A DNA stretch of 64,000 bases from Anodontia alba (lineage: Eukaryota; Mollusca; Bivalvia; Lucinida; Lucinidae): positions 29,937,893 to 30,001,892 of the forward strand of contig OZ024825.1 of the NCBI GenBank assembly GCA_964016985.1, read 5' to 3'. The notes beneath the pieces are model-generated. The model ran no database searches. It saw only the letters and a program-made list of their open reading frames with translations, and was not told where the DNA came from. The position numbers and the translations under genes are program-made. Below are positions 32,690 to 44,150 of this stretch, one piece after another (position 1 is the first letter of the stretch; each line of letters begins with the position of its first letter).

Positions 32690-34345
32690 TTTTTATGCCC
32701 ACAGCTTCGAAGAAATTGTAGGGGAATATTGCTTATGGGGCGTTCGTCCGTCAGTCCGTTCGTTCGTCCGTTCGTCACACTTTTTTTGATGCAAAGCATA
32801 ACTTTAGAGGCGTGCATGCTACTGTTTTGAAAGTTTTTAAATGGATTCATCATGAAAAAAAAATAGCTGACACGTATTTTTTTCTCAACAGGATTATGTC
32901 CCTTTCCTGAGTTATGGCCCTTTGAAAAAATATGGCTGAAATCTTGTCAGCAGAGCAGCTGAAAAACTATTAAAGCTAGAGCCTTGAAACCTGATGAATC
33001 GACGTATTGATGAGTAAACAACTTGATTAACTTTTAAATAAATTTTAAAATAATTATTCATGAGTTACGGCCCTTTGTAATTTTGAGCATTTTTCTCTTG
33101 TCAGCAAAAACTCAAAAACTGCTGGAGGAATGGATGAATTTTGACCAAACTTACATATAGGTATATTGTGACCTTGAGTTTATTATAGATACAATCTATT
33201 TTAACAATATGTCTGTTCAAACTGGTGGGGGGACAAGCCATTTTCTAAAATCATAGCCCTTGTGTAACCTTAAAACTGGGATCAAGGTCACAAAAATCTA
33301 ATCAGTTCTTGTCTCTGTCTCAACAATATAGCTGTGCAAGTTTGGTCAAAATCCATCTATTTATTCAGCAGATAGCGTGCAGACAAGCCATTATCCAACA
33401 ATCTGAGCCCTCCTGCGATCTTGAAAATGGGTCAAGGTCACCAAAATAAAATTAGTTATTTTCCATGCCACAACAATTTGGCTTTGCAAGTTAAGTTAAA
33501 ATCCATCCATTCCTTCAAGAGATACAGTGCAGACAAGCCATTTTCCAACAATCTAAGCCTTAGTGTGACCTTGAAAATGGGGTCAATGTCACCAAAATCT
33601 AATCAGTTCTTTTCCATGTCCCAAAAATATAGCTGTGCAAGTCTGGTCGAAATCTGCTCATTCCTTCAGGAGACAAGGTGCAGACAAGCCATTTTCCACC
33701 AATTTAAGCCTTAGTGTGACCTTGAAAATTGGGTCAAGGTCGTCAAAATCTAACCAGTTCTTTTCCATGTTTCAACAATTAAGATGTAGAAGTTTGGTCA
33801 AAATCCATTCATTCTTTTAGGAGATAGGGTGTAGACAAGCCATTTTCAAACAATCTAAGCCCTCCCGTGACCTTGAAAATGGGGTCAAGGTCACCAAAAT
33901 CTAACCAGTTCTTTTACATATCCCAGCATTGTAGATGTGCAAGTTTGGTCAAAATCTATTCATTCCTACAAGAGATAGCGTGCGGACAAGCCATTTTCCA
34001 ACAATCTAAGCCCTCCTATGACCTTGAAAATGCGGTCAAGGTCACCAAAATCTTATCAGTTCTTTTACATGTTCGCAGCAATATAGATGTGCAAGTTTAG
34101 TTAAAATCTACTCATTCCTTCAAGAGATATGGTGCGGACAAGCCATTTTCCAACAATCTAAGCCCTCCAGTGACTTTGAAAATGGGGTAAAGGTCACCAA
34201 TATCTAATCAGCATTTTCCCCCCTCCCAATGATATATATGTGTAAGTTTGGCTAAAATATGCCCATTCAATAAGGAGATAGAGTGTGGAAAAGAGGCTAC
34301 GCCGACGCCGACGGGATCCGCACTAAAAACAATATGCCTCCCGCC
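32690..34345. repeat. 151-bp minisatellite element inside the Harbinger element
   Basis: After a weak hairpin and a GTCCGTTCGT-rich segment (32,740-32,775), seven or more units of 150-152 bp run from about 33,170; GACCTTGAAAAT occurs at 33,417 (GATC variant), 33,567, 33,718, 33,869 and 34,020, and a GACTTTG variant at 34,173. The right end is GCCGACGCCGACGGGATCC. A related partial start is at 32,515-32,640. Confidence 0.75.
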
Positions 34346-34379
34346 CCCCATCCCCACCCCCCACCACTCTCCCGGACAT

Positions 34380-35400
34380 AATAATCTAAAAGATATTAAG
34401 CAAAATCCCTAGACAATGAAATACAGAAATACTGATTTATATTTACTTTGAGGTGAAAGTTTGGGTCACACTGTGTCATTATATGTAAATATGACATTTA
34501 GGTATCAAACAGTATATATAAGACAAAATCACAGCGTTATGAAATATAGGTCACATAATCCAAAAATATGATAGTAATACATCAAATTGTCTTCAAGATG
34601 TAACATAGTAGATGACCTGAGTAAGCTTTGAATAAATTCTGAAGAAAAAAATCATGAGTTATGGCCTTTATAATTTTGGGCACTTTTACCTTGTCAAAAC
34701 ATCTCAAAAAACTGTCTGAACCAGAGCCTTGAAACTTGGCGAATTGATTGGTAATGATGAGTAGATGACCTGATAAACTTTTGAATAAATTCTGAAAAAT
34801 ATGTATGAGTAATGGCCCTTTGTAAATTTGGGCATTTTCCCTTGTAAGAAACTATCTCAAAAACAATTGAAGATAGAGCCTTGAAACTTGATTATTAGAT
34901 TGGTAGTGATGAGTAGATGACCTGATCAGCATTTGAATAAATTCTGAGGAAAAAAAATACTTCATGAGTTTAGCCCTTTGTAATTTTGAGCATTTTACCT
35001 TGTCAGCAAAATGTCTCAAACTTTTGGAGCTAGAGCCTTAAAACTTGATGAATTGATTGGAAATGGCAAGTAGATGACCTAATTAACTTCAGAATAAATT
35101 ACGAAAGTATTTGAAGAGTGATGGCCCTCTGTAAATTTGGGCATTTTTCCCTTGTCAGCAAAATATCTCAAATACTGTTGAAGCTAGAACATCATAACAC
35201 GTTGAATATATTGGTAGTGCTGACAAGGAAGTTAGAGGGTCTGTTGCTTCTGGGCATGAGTAATGTCCCTTTGCAAATTTGGGCATTTTCCCTTGTCAGA
35301 AAAATATCTCAAGAACTGTTGGAGCTAGAGAGATTGGAAGTGATGAGAAAGTGACCTGGTTAACTTTTGAATAAATTGCACATTGTTTCATGGAACGTAA
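34380..35400. repeat. Second ~150-bp minisatellite inside the Harbinger element
   Basis: The first part (34,380-34,600) matches the outer element at 2.6-2.9 kb. Then units with GAGTAGATGACCTGAT and GGGCATTTTCCCTTGT recur at about 34,607, 34,757, 34,909, 35,067 and (diverged) 35,339. Confidence 0.7.
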
Positions 35401-35429
35401 CATCATGTTAAATTTATCAAACTATCTCA

Positions 35430-35432
35430 ACT

Positions 35433-35472
<40 letters not shown>

Positions 35473-35510
35473 GGGGGGGGGGGGTGGGGGGGGGGGGAGG
35501 GTGGGTTTGC
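35430..35510. repeat. Poly(T)-poly(G) tract
   Basis: About 40 T followed by about 30 mostly G bases; likely slippage and possibly assembly-sensitive. Confidence 0.95.
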
Positions 35511-37482
35511 GATAAGAAATAAGACGGACAGACACGGGGACACGGGGAACTCAATATATCTAACCACCTACCGACACGGCAGTATTTTTCCTGTTTTATC
35601 ATAATATGTAACCAAGACATGCGTATACAATTTGTAAGACTTCGAATTCCAACCAGATAAAATCATAATTTAGTAGTTACTGCATTTGACTTGGTCAGTG
35701 ACTGGTAGTACTTTTGTTTTTAATCGGATATTTGACATAACGTTTGTGACATATACGTGCATGAAATAAGTGAACTTCTTTCGGAAGGGGGTGGGGGAGG
35801 ATGGAGGTTAAGAAATGTGACAAATACGCATCAATACGGTTTGTATGCAATATGTAAAATTGTTACCGAATGTTACATGTGACATATGTGACATATCATG
35901 CGTTCGAAAGCTGTTCAAACTCGTTCGAATTCATGTATGTCACACATGTGGCATATCCGTTCCGTGATATAAACGGTCCAACAGAGTTTTTAATTTGCAT
36001 ATTTCTGTCTTCTTGAGCAAAAACAAATGTGAATCTAAGCAACAGAAAGCAGTTTTAAAGGTTTATACGTAGACGTGTTCCTCGCAGAAACACACGGCGG
36101 AGCTCTGAGAAAGAAAAAAAAAAAAAAAAGCATCAACAACAAAGGCTTCCCAGCAAGTGATGATTGAATGTAATGGGGTTTTAAAAAAAGTCTGATGTGC
36201 GAGATAAATGATCAAAAATGATGATGAGGCATCAATAAGTAAATCTCAGACTCATTTTCAGAGCGTCGTTTTAGTCATAAATAACCAACTGTGCTTTCAA
36301 AATCTTTCAGAAAGTCGTTTTCTGCTTGGCGCTTTACACAGAAGAAGTAAATTAACAAAGTTTTGCCACGATTTAATGCAAAACCATTTGTCTTAACTAC
36401 CTATACACAAAAAAGTTTTATTCTAGTCACTGGATTTAAAAAAAAAATCAAATATTTTCACTTTTCCCATTTTAAAACTGAAAACAAATTATGCAAAGGT
36501 CTGTAGGGTAGGTAACTTTGAAGGCAGGTTTTCAACAAGTTCCGCTTGTTCAATTTTTCTGAAATTTTCACAATATTATTGTGAAACATTAAGAATATAT
36601 AAATTCAGCAAAGAAAAGTAAAAAAAAAAAATATTTTCTAAGACAAAAATTGAAAAAAAAAAAAAAAAAAAATCTCTTCACTATAGAAATTGCATAGGTC
36701 AGACCAGTTTATGGCCATACATTTAATTTTAGAATAAATATTTGAGAACAAAACACAGAAACAGAAAAGACAAAGGATTTCTGATCAGATATGGTAAACC
36801 AGAACAAACTATTTTCATTTAAAATAAAACAAAGCAAAGAACGTCTTTCCGAATGATGTCGAAAGAACAGTAAAAACTTGCCTGAAATGTCCTTATCTGG
36901 GTTCAACACCACCATAGCATAGTTTCTATGATTACAACACGGTAGCATTACATCACTGGCGTTGAAAGGTCTCCATTAAATGGTGGTTGGTGGTGGGAAG
37001 GTGGGGGTGTAGGGGTCGGAATTTAAGGGACCAGTGTGGGCCCTAACATACTTTTAAAATTATCTTCCCCGCCTCCCACTTACTCCTGATGTAACGTCTA
37101 GGTATATATAAAAAACTGAATTGGTAGATCTATATAAATTGTTATAAACTGTGCACAGCGAAACTCATGAACAGTGGTATTGAATTACTGATGCGCTACC
37201 TTTGATTGTTCAACACCAATTTGACAGCTGTGTATTGACGTCACAGGGCAGAAAATACAAATTGCTGCAGTCTTAGTGGATATGAAAAAAAAACAAAAAA
37301 AAAAAACGAAAACAAAACAGGATGATCCCAGAAGAAAGATTAGAGTTGATTAAACACACGGAGTTATATTCTAGAAGAATAGATGTTTATTATTGTGATA
37401 ATACCATAAGAAAGTAGGAATTTTAGTTTTTCTTTTAGATCTATATCTATATTTCGTGTGTTTTATACATTAATCTAATTTC

Positions 37483-37531
<49 letters not shown>

Positions 37532-37854
37532 GGGGGGGCGGGGGGGATGGGGTATGGACCTGTTTCTTCATTTTCTCAATCTAATAATAAATTTTAGACC
37601 GTACATGTGTTAGGTTAGTCTTAGAGCATTTGCTTTATCTTGGGGCATTTGACTTACTTTCAGATTAGCATAGAGCTGTAGGACTTTTTTTTTCTGTTTC
37701 AATTCTATCTATCTATATTTATTTATTAATTTATTCATTGTCATGGCTTCATTAATTTTTTGATGTTGCTCTTATTTTACTATTTTTTTTTTTTTTTTTT
37801 TTTTTTTTTTGAATGTACAATGATTTGAAGTTTTAACAATTTTGATCCATGTTT
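35511..37854. other. Harbinger element interior without recognised genes
   Basis: AT-rich with repeated TGTGACATAT/ACATATGTCAC-like phrases at 35,750-35,955 and several poly(A/T) tracts. The DDE nuclease exons expected of a Harbinger element were not found. Confidence 0.5.
37490..37530. repeat. TG microsatellite
   Basis: About 19 TG units followed by a G-rich segment. Confidence 0.95.
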
Positions 37855-38013
37855 TCATGGATTTCTCATAACATCCTTCAATTGTTTTGGGATTTTATTA
37901 TTCAGTTTGGACTGTACGATAAATTTGTGCTTTATTGCTAGGTCAATGAGCAAATCTTTTTCTTCTGGTTCAAACTTAGGACCCCTTCAGCGCGGCTTTA
38001 TTTCATCAGACAT
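37855..38013 (-). pseudogene. Harbinger MYB/SANT-like DNA-binding protein remnant
   Basis: The minus-strand frame reads MSDEIKPR, an in-frame TGA (37,987-37,989), then RGPKFEPEEKDLLIDLAIKH, followed by a lysine-rich helix with SKLNNK and a second TGA at 37,855. The RGxxFxxxEKxxLIxLxxxxxxIVxxKxxxK pattern is that of the Myb/SANT-like domain (Myb_DNA-bind_5 type) of Harbinger accessory proteins that recognise the transposon ends. The stops make it a remnant. It points inward from the right terminus, opposite to the HARBI1-like exon. Confidence 0.72.
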
Positions 38014-38352
38014 GATTTTTTTTTCTCTTTTATTTCCGGGTTTTTCTGTTGGTAAACAGACGATGAGATCACGTGTTTATTTGTTGACCGAGAGGAATTC
38101 TGGGAGACTGGTTTCATAATTTTGATCAAAAGTTCGTCATTAAACTAATTCCAAATTAAAATTCGTTTCGTGCAACCGGCGCTAAAGTCGTCATTAAAAA
38201 GTTTGTCATTAGGACTTTAATGATGAACTAGCGGCTAATTTGAAATTAATTTTAATTGCGTTTCGTACACTCGGATCCAGGTCTTTACCACCACCTTACC
38301 ACCATGCAAAAATGCAATTTCTGCACATCACTGCAGTCTCATCAGGGCCTTT

Positions 38353-38757
38353 CATAGCTCTTGATAAGATGCTTTTTTTCAATCCAAAAGTATTAGCCCT
38401 AGTCCTGCTGAACCCGGACACACCCTACTTTTGCAAACAGTGTAGATCCAGATCAGTTGGCTTCTTCAGAAGCCAACTGATCTGGATCTGCACTGTTTGG
38501 CATTAAATATGTGAATTTACATCAACAACCTGGATCAAGCAATCTGATTGGCTGAAAACTAGAAGAGGACATGGCATCTTAATTTATTCAGCATGACAAG
38601 GGTTAATATTTTTCTTATTTCACCACGAATACACATGTTGTGGGTACTCATTAGAAGCGCCTCGGCGAGGCACTTCTTATGAGTACCCACAACATATGTT
38701 TTCATGGAGAAATAAGAAAAATATTTACCTGATACCCCTCTCTTATCTAGACTATGG
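38353..38757. repeat. M1 MITE split by an M2 MITE
   Basis: Left arm 38,353-38,392; palindrome and right arm 38,607-38,757. An M2 element occupies the gap. It lies about 75 bp beyond the Harbinger-like element. Confidence 0.9.
38393..38606. mobile_element. M2 piggyBac-like MITE
   Basis: Same family; left target TTAG (mutated), right TTAA. Inserted in an M1 MITE. Confidence 0.88.
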
Positions 38758-39142
38758 CATTTTATCAATAGATATATTATACAGCGGCCAATGATTCTAT
38801 GGATATGCAGGCTGATCTGGGCCTTCACTATCCACATATGCCTCAATGATGCATTTTTGTACGGTACAGCCCATTGGTAATATACATACAGGCATACTAA
38901 AAATGAGCAGAGCCATGAGAAAATATGCTTTTGTGGATTATGTGAAATCCAAGGCCCAAATCCGCCTACATATGCACTCTGATCAGGGCCTTTGTTGTCC
39001 TCTTACAGAATCAGATGATACTGTTTAATATACTGAAGTATAAAAAATCCTTATCAAGACAGCCAGGCTTCACTGTCTGATCTAGATTTTTATGATTCAC
39101 ATGTCCCAAAGACACTTTTCATGGCCCAGCTCAAAAATAATA

Positions 39143-39342
39143 TTAACACTTAGCATGCTGAGTAAAAATTTCAGCAGATGACAATTTGAAACACTTTGCT
39201 TATTTTTTCCCAGAGAAGGCTTTGACATTACATGCAAATTGTCTCCTTGCATGAAATGTCAAAGCCTGTTTTCTGGGAAAAATACTAAAAATATCATCAA
39301 TTTGTCATCTGCTGAATTTGCCCAGAGAGTGACAAAGGTTAA
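39143..39342. mobile_element. M6 TTAA MITE
   Basis: TTAA at both ends. Inverted arms around AGCATGCT...CAGCAGATGACAA/TTGTCATCTGCTGAA and a central palindrome ATGCAAATTGTCTCCTTGCAT. PiggyBac-like by its TTAA target; about four copies here. Confidence 0.85.
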
Positions 39343-39386
39343 TCAGCTTCTAAAGTTTATGACAGTTAAAGGATTTCAAATCTTAC

Positions 39387-39488
39387 CTTTAAATGTTCTG
39401 CTGCTGTAGACGTAAAACAATCCATTGACACACAAAAATACAGCTACCATTAACATAAAACTAACTGTAAACAGTCGTGATACAAAAT
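39387..39488 (-). CDS. NDC1: NDC1 exon: transmembrane segment
   Basis: The acceptor is tgatatttcag and the donor is GTAAGA. The 102-bp exon begins with two bases that complete the codon of the previous exon and ends in phase 1. It encodes FVSRLFTVSFMLMVAVFLC followed by VNGLFYVYSSRTFK, a strongly hydrophobic helix at the position of an NDC1 transmembrane segment. Confidence 0.85.
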
Positions 39489-40119
39489 CTGAAATATCAA
39501 AGACATTAGGTGAATTCAAAATGTTACCAATCAAGTCACAAAGCTTTTAAGAACAGTATTTCTAATAATAAGACCTAAATTAATATTTCAATTCTTTATT
39601 TGGAAAGAGCAGTCAAATACAAAGCGCATTCCAATGTATATAAAATAAGCAAAGAGAATAACTAGCTAACAAACATACACAAACACATAAACAATCAATC
39701 AAACAAACAAACACAAAAACAATCAATCAAACAAACAAATAATATCAGGACTATAGCATGACAAACAATACCATTCAAATGGAAGAAATGTAAATGTGTC
39801 ACTGTTCAGTACAAACAAGCTCACTGAGAATTAGCACTCTGATCATATATGTCCAGAAAGTACTACTTGTTTCCCAGCAGACTGTAAAGTGGGTTTGCTA
39901 TTCAATTCTATTGCTATTAAATAACTGTCTTATTAAAGGACCTGATATTCATTTGTCTCTAAAAGACAATTTTTGTGCGAAGAGGGTTTGGGAATCAGAA
40001 AACTCTAACAAATCATCACTCATTTGCCAATGCCGATTCTGCCTATAGCATTCCAAAAACACATTTAAGCCGTTTCCTTTTGAAAACCATAACAGCCATA
40101 TATATATTCTGACAGAGAC

Positions 40120-40367
40120 CATGGCCCAGTTGTTCAAAGCTAACGACGTCATTAGTTAACGATTCGTTAAAATTTACATCGAGTGATACGCAAATATGCT
40201 GAAATTTTTTGCTGAAAAAATGTGAGTAGCTTTTGCAATGCAAAAGCTACTCACATTTTTTCAGCAAAAAATATCAGAATATTGTATATTGAATCCGCTA
40301 AAACAGTTAACGAAATGACCCTTAACGAGCTCGTTAAGCTAACGACGCTTTGAACAACTGGGCCCTG
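40120..40367. repeat. M4 hAT-like MITE
   Basis: Nearly identical to the 8,405 copy, including the palindromic centre. Confidence 0.9.
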
Positions 40368-40430
40368 GTTATGATATGCTTATGCTTAGCAGACTGTGAA
40401 TTTACTGACTAAACAGCATATGGTAAATGT

Positions 40431-40636
40431 CCTAAAATTTTGAACACCAAAGTTTCTGACAAAATGCTATATGCAAACAGTGTAGACCCAGATAAGACTG
40501 CTCCTGAAGGAGCAGTCTAATCAGGGTCTCCACTATTTGCCATTCCACTAAGTATTTTAAGAAACAACTGTATAAAAAGCAAAATTTAAGCCAAAAAAGT
40601 ATGGAATAAAGTGTTCGAAATTTTAGGACATTTACC
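40431..40636. repeat. M3 MITE
   Basis: Best-preserved copy: GGTAAATGTCCTAAAATTTT to AAATTTTAGGACATTTACCG. Confidence 0.9.
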
Positions 40637-40679
40637 GTAAATATACACTCTCAACCTGATAAAATGGTCTTAAAGGAGT

Positions 40680-40988
40680 TTGTTTGTTTGTGTTGAGGTT
40701 TTACGGACCAGTCAACCCAATCGGGTCATGTCGAGCGTGGTCAGTTTACCTAACCACACGTTTACTGGACAGGCTTAGTCCTCTAAGCGGTTAACCAGTA
40801 TTGTGCACATTCTTTTGCCAGAAACTGACAACTGCCCTTCTTGAATCAGCGGAAGGGAGAGAATGACTGTAGAAAATATTTCATGATCAATCTTCACGAA
40901 AGAATGTTGCCGACCTTGGCAGGGGCTGAACCTGCAACCTCCTGGTCTCCAGTCGGACGGCACATCCAAGTGAGCCACCGAGGCCGGC
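40680..40988 (-). mobile_element. SINE S1, full length
   Basis: Flanked by exact copies of TCTTAAAGGAGT (40,668-40,679; 40,989-41,000). The tRNA-like head with its A and B boxes is intact. Confidence 0.94.
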
Positions 40989-41101
40989 TCTTAAAGGAGT
41001 AGTTTGATCAGTGTATGCACTGCTGTTTGTATTCAACTTGTACTTCTCAGACACATCAGCAGGGCTTTTTCAGATTTCAGAAGTACAGAAAGGGATTACT
41101 G

Positions 41102-41302
41102 CATAATTCCAGATAAGGCATGTTTTTAACAAAAAAGTACTGATATTTTTTTTCTCCTTGAAAACATTATGCCGTGGGTACTTATTAGAAGTGCCTCTGT
41201 AAGGCACTTCTAATGAGTACCCACAACATATGTTTACTTGGAGAAATAAGAAAAACATCAATATTATCTGGATGCAAATAAGTGCCTTACCTGGGGCTAT
41301 GG
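41102..41302. repeat. M1 foldback MITE, full length
   Basis: CATAATTCCAGATAAGGCAT to CTTACCTGGGGCTATGG, 47 bp from the most N-terminal NDC1 exon found. Confidence 0.9.
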
Positions 41303-41348
41303 GGTTAGGAAGCTGAATATTTATGATAAATATGGTACTGGGACTAAC

Positions 41349-41469
41349 CTGTTATTGAAGTGAAAGGACTTAGTGGTTGTAGGGTTGTGAACAACAAGTA
41401 TGCCCCACTGACTGCTGGTAGGGTGATAAGAGACCATGCCACTGATGCACCAGTCCTCCATTGTAATAC
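41349..41469 (-). CDS. NDC1: NDC1 exon: first transmembrane region
   Basis: The acceptor is a pyrimidine-rich ttttttgcag and the donor is GTTAGT. The 121-bp exon starts in phase 0 and ends in phase 1. It encodes VLQWRTGASVAWSLITLPAV followed by a hydrophobic stretch and PFTSIT, matching the conserved NDC1 N-terminus just after the initiator exon (WRxxAS-WS--LP pattern). The preceding start-codon exon was not found. Confidence 0.88.
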
Positions 41470-41552
41470 CTGCAAAAAAGAAATTTAAGGATAAGACCAG
41501 CCTTTTAAGTTTAAGTAAGTGTTTTTTTGTTTTTTTTTTCAGATGAGATTAT

Positions 41553-41772
41553 GACCTTGATGCTAAGCATTTTGGGTAAAATTTTCAGCAGACAATATTT
41601 TGAAATAATTTTCTGATTTTTCTCAGAAAACAGGATTTGACATATCATGCAAACTGTTTCCAATGGAGACAATTTGCATGAAATGTCAAATCCTATTTTG
41701 TAGGAAAATAAGAACAATATCACCAATTTGTCATCTGCTGAATTAGCCTAGAGAGCAGTATTTAAAGGTTAA
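41553..41772. mobile_element. M6 TTAA MITE
   Basis: GATGCTAAGCATTTTGGG start to GGTTAA end at 41,772; central palindrome GACAATTTGCATGAAATGTC. Confidence 0.8.
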
Positions 41773-41932
41773 AGTCAATACTTTTCAGGATGACTATTTA
41801 AAATAGCAGTGTTTTCTCTCCCCCCCTCCTCCCACCCCACACCCCTCACCACAGAAAATATGTGTATTAATTTTTCTTTTGATGAATTTTATTCATTCAT
41901 GGAGCTAATAAGAGCCTGCTGTAGTACATGTA

Positions 41933-42640
41933 TGTAAAACTTCGAACATTTTATTCCATACTTTTTTTGCCTAAATTTTGCTTATTATCCCCGCACTTTT
42001 CGAAGATAAAGCGGGGATATTGTGATACCCCGGCCGTCTGTATGTTTGTCTGTAATGTCACACCATTGCTCCTAGACCATTTAAGCTAGAATCTCGAAAC
42101 TTTCACAGGTGACAGCTCTATGGATGAGGACTGGAGAAACACATTCGGAATATTGATTAACCCCTGGGGGCAGGGCCAGGGGGGTCCAGGGGGGTGTGGT
42201 CCCGAAGGGTCCAAAATCTGTTTTGTACAAACATAGTCATATTGCATATCAAATCAAAGGTAATGAAGAGAAGAATACAGTGGTGCAAAAATGTTGCCCC
42301 GGGGGGCATGTCTGGGGGTCATCAAATAGTAGGATTTCTGGTCCTTTTTTCTGATTGTCACACAACTCCTCCTAGGTTTTTTGAGCTAGAACCTTGAAAC
42401 TGTCAGGTAATAGCCCTATGGATGAGGACTGGAGGAATGCATTTGGAATTTTGATGTGCACGGAGATATGCGATGGCGCTGGCATGGGGATATACGATGG
42501 CGTGCCATCAACTTGCTTTAGTTATGCAGTTATTTCTTAAAACACTTAGTAGAATGGCAAACAGTGATGTGTAGACCCTGATCAGATTGCTACTTCAGGT
42601 CCGGTCTGATCAAAGTTTGCAATATTTGTTCCCTTCCTCT
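41933..42640. repeat. M3 MITE split by a hairpin-ended element
   Basis: Right arm at 41,933-41,986 (TTCGAACATTTTATTCCATA) and the remainder at 42,523-42,640 (AATGGCAAACAGTG, then GATCAGATTGCTACTTCAGG). About 540 bp of another element lie between them. Confidence 0.75.
41987..42522. repeat. Hairpin-ended element inserted in M3
   Basis: It starts TTATCCCCGC...GCGGGGATA, the mirror image of the 21.6-kb terminus, followed by CCCGGCCGTCTGTATGT and two diverged repeats with AGCTAGAA(T/C)C and GGATGAGGACTGGAG (about 42,088 and 42,380). Confidence 0.65.
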
Positions 42641-42889
42641 GCCTGGCCAAAGCGGACTAGGTCGTCCCTTTTTGTGGTTCCGGATGAAATATTGGAATAC
42701 TATCGAAATACCGGAATACCCGTGAAAAATACAAGAATACCTGTGAAAGACACCTACTGAAGAAAGCAATACTGGCTTTCATTAAGAAATGCATATACTC
42801 AGAGGACGATCTTGAAAAGTCCAGAGGCCACAGAAGCTCAAATGAACAACAGACTGATTCGCAGGCTGATCTGAGTATTCACTGGTCAC

Positions 42890-44150
42890 ACAAATCTTAT
42901 TATCCTAAAAGTTTTTTCCAAATTTTCATGATTCCTGTTCCCCCAAAATCAGTTTCATTCCCTTGTTCTCTGCGGCGTCTGATCAGGGTCTACACTGTTT
43001 GCATAGGCCTATCTGTCGCAATAGTTAGGTTCTTTAAATTTCTTAATACGTGCCTGTTTCGTATGCATTTCTGACGAGAAAAGGTTCTATAAATTAATTT
43101 CGTTTTTCTCCCGAAGCGGATTCCTGCCACGATTTCATGTGACCTTACCACTATGAGCATGTGGTTTCTTCATGCGGGGCAAGGGAATTAATGTTGCTTT
43201 ATGACGGTTGCATTTTCTGGGTATTTTAATAATTATACTGTTCTCAATAAATAGAAAATGTAAAAGAATAACAGTGCTAATATTTATTTATACCCAGGTA
43301 AAATTTACCGTAAATGCTGGGGAAGGCCCTCACTCTTTAGATTTTACTGTTTAAAGGGAGCTAATTGCATATGCCCTGATAATGAATTTTATGAGCACAG
43401 CATTTTTTATGAATCAGGGGCGGATCCAGGATGATTTCTGAAGGTGTTCGATTTGATCGCGTTTCCATACTTACTCTACGTATTCGGACAGACAGGCCTG
43501 AGCAAACAGTGTAGGGCCAGATCAGACGCCACAGAACAACTCATTTAAAACCTTCACTGAAACGGGTGATGTATTTAACTAGAGATTTGTAATCTCAGCT
43601 CTACGGATGAGGACTTAAACTTAAGTTTACATGCCTGTCTGTCACCACAGAACGCATTTAATGCCACAGAACGCATTTAAACCTTCACTGAAACCGATGA
43701 TGTATTTAATCAGAGATTTGTAATCTCAGCTCTATGGATGAGGACTTAAACTTAAGTTTACATGCCTGTTTGTCACCACAAACAGCAAAACCTGACTGCC
43801 CTTGCATCAAAAGATGATCTGAGTCTTCTTTCTTACTGTCCTAAAAGTGTTTCCAAATTTCCATGTTCCCTGTTCCCCCTAACTAGTTTCATTCTCTCTT
43901 TCTCTGCGGCGTCTGATCTGAGTCTACGGTTTGCATAGCCTTATCTGTCCCAATACTTCGGTTCTATTTTTTATACATGCCAGTTTCTTATACATTTCTG
44001 ACTTAAAAATGCTCTATAATTTAACAAACATTAGTGTGTTTTTCTCTCTAAGCAGTATCCGCCATGATTTTTTGTGGCGTTACCGTTACAAACATGTGGT
44101 TTCTTAATGCGGGGCAAAGGGATGTGACTGTTGCATCTTCTGGGTATCTT
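42890..44150. repeat. Dispersed direct repeat, two ~300-bp copies
   Basis: 42,895-43,225 and 43,845-44,150 share CTCTGCGGCGTCTGATC, TTGCATAG(G)CC, TACATTTCTGAC-like and CATGTGGTTTCTT(C/A)ATGCGGGGCAA blocks in order (roughly three-quarters identical by eye). No termini recognised. Between them, 43,551-43,812 is a 131-bp tandem duplication (TTCACTGAAAC to CTTAAGTTTACATGCCTGT, twice). Confidence 0.75.

Larger units (their letters stand above)
30868..38277. mobile_element. Harbinger-like DNA transposon, 7.4 kb
   Basis: The two ends are inverted copies beginning GATCCGAGTGTA, with similarity extending through roughly 170 bp of AT-rich sequence, and are flanked by the 3-bp direct repeat CAG at 30,865-30,867 and 38,278-38,280. 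A 3-bp duplication plus a HARBI1-like exon at the left end and a MYB/SANT-like ORF at the right end fits the two-gene PIF/Harbinger layout. The interior is occupied by minisatellite arrays (about 32.7-35.4 kb) and homopolymer/dinucleotide tracts, so the copy is not autonomous. It lies in the NDC1 intron between the exons at 39.4 and 28.1 kb. Confidence 0.8.
1524..41469 (-). other. NDC1: NDC1 gene span (transmembrane nucleoporin), partial
   Basis: Seen: a chain of minus-strand exons with AG/GT boundaries. In order they read like metazoan NDC1: N-terminal membrane region, the IxECHLF segment, YLQFPPLQ, ILYYFIG, IPRDWIS, FSLSQPG joined to GHPHNW, then QIQIWSVEG and LVAASYTED. Family knowledge: NDC1 is a multi-pass protein of the pore membrane that anchors nuclear pore complexes and helps insert them into the nuclear envelope; its C-terminal half faces the cytoplasm/pore and contacts soluble nucleoporins. 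Inference: this is a functional host gene, because all listed exons are open and junction phases agree except across one poorly conserved gap. The initiator exon lies above 41,469 and was not identified; the C-terminus lies left of the window. The introns hold most of the mobile elements listed here. Confidence 0.9.

Noticed and set aside
32355..32853. Pro- and Gly-rich ORFs on both strands
   Set aside because: They are translations of poly(G) and repeated array starts; low-complexity artefacts.
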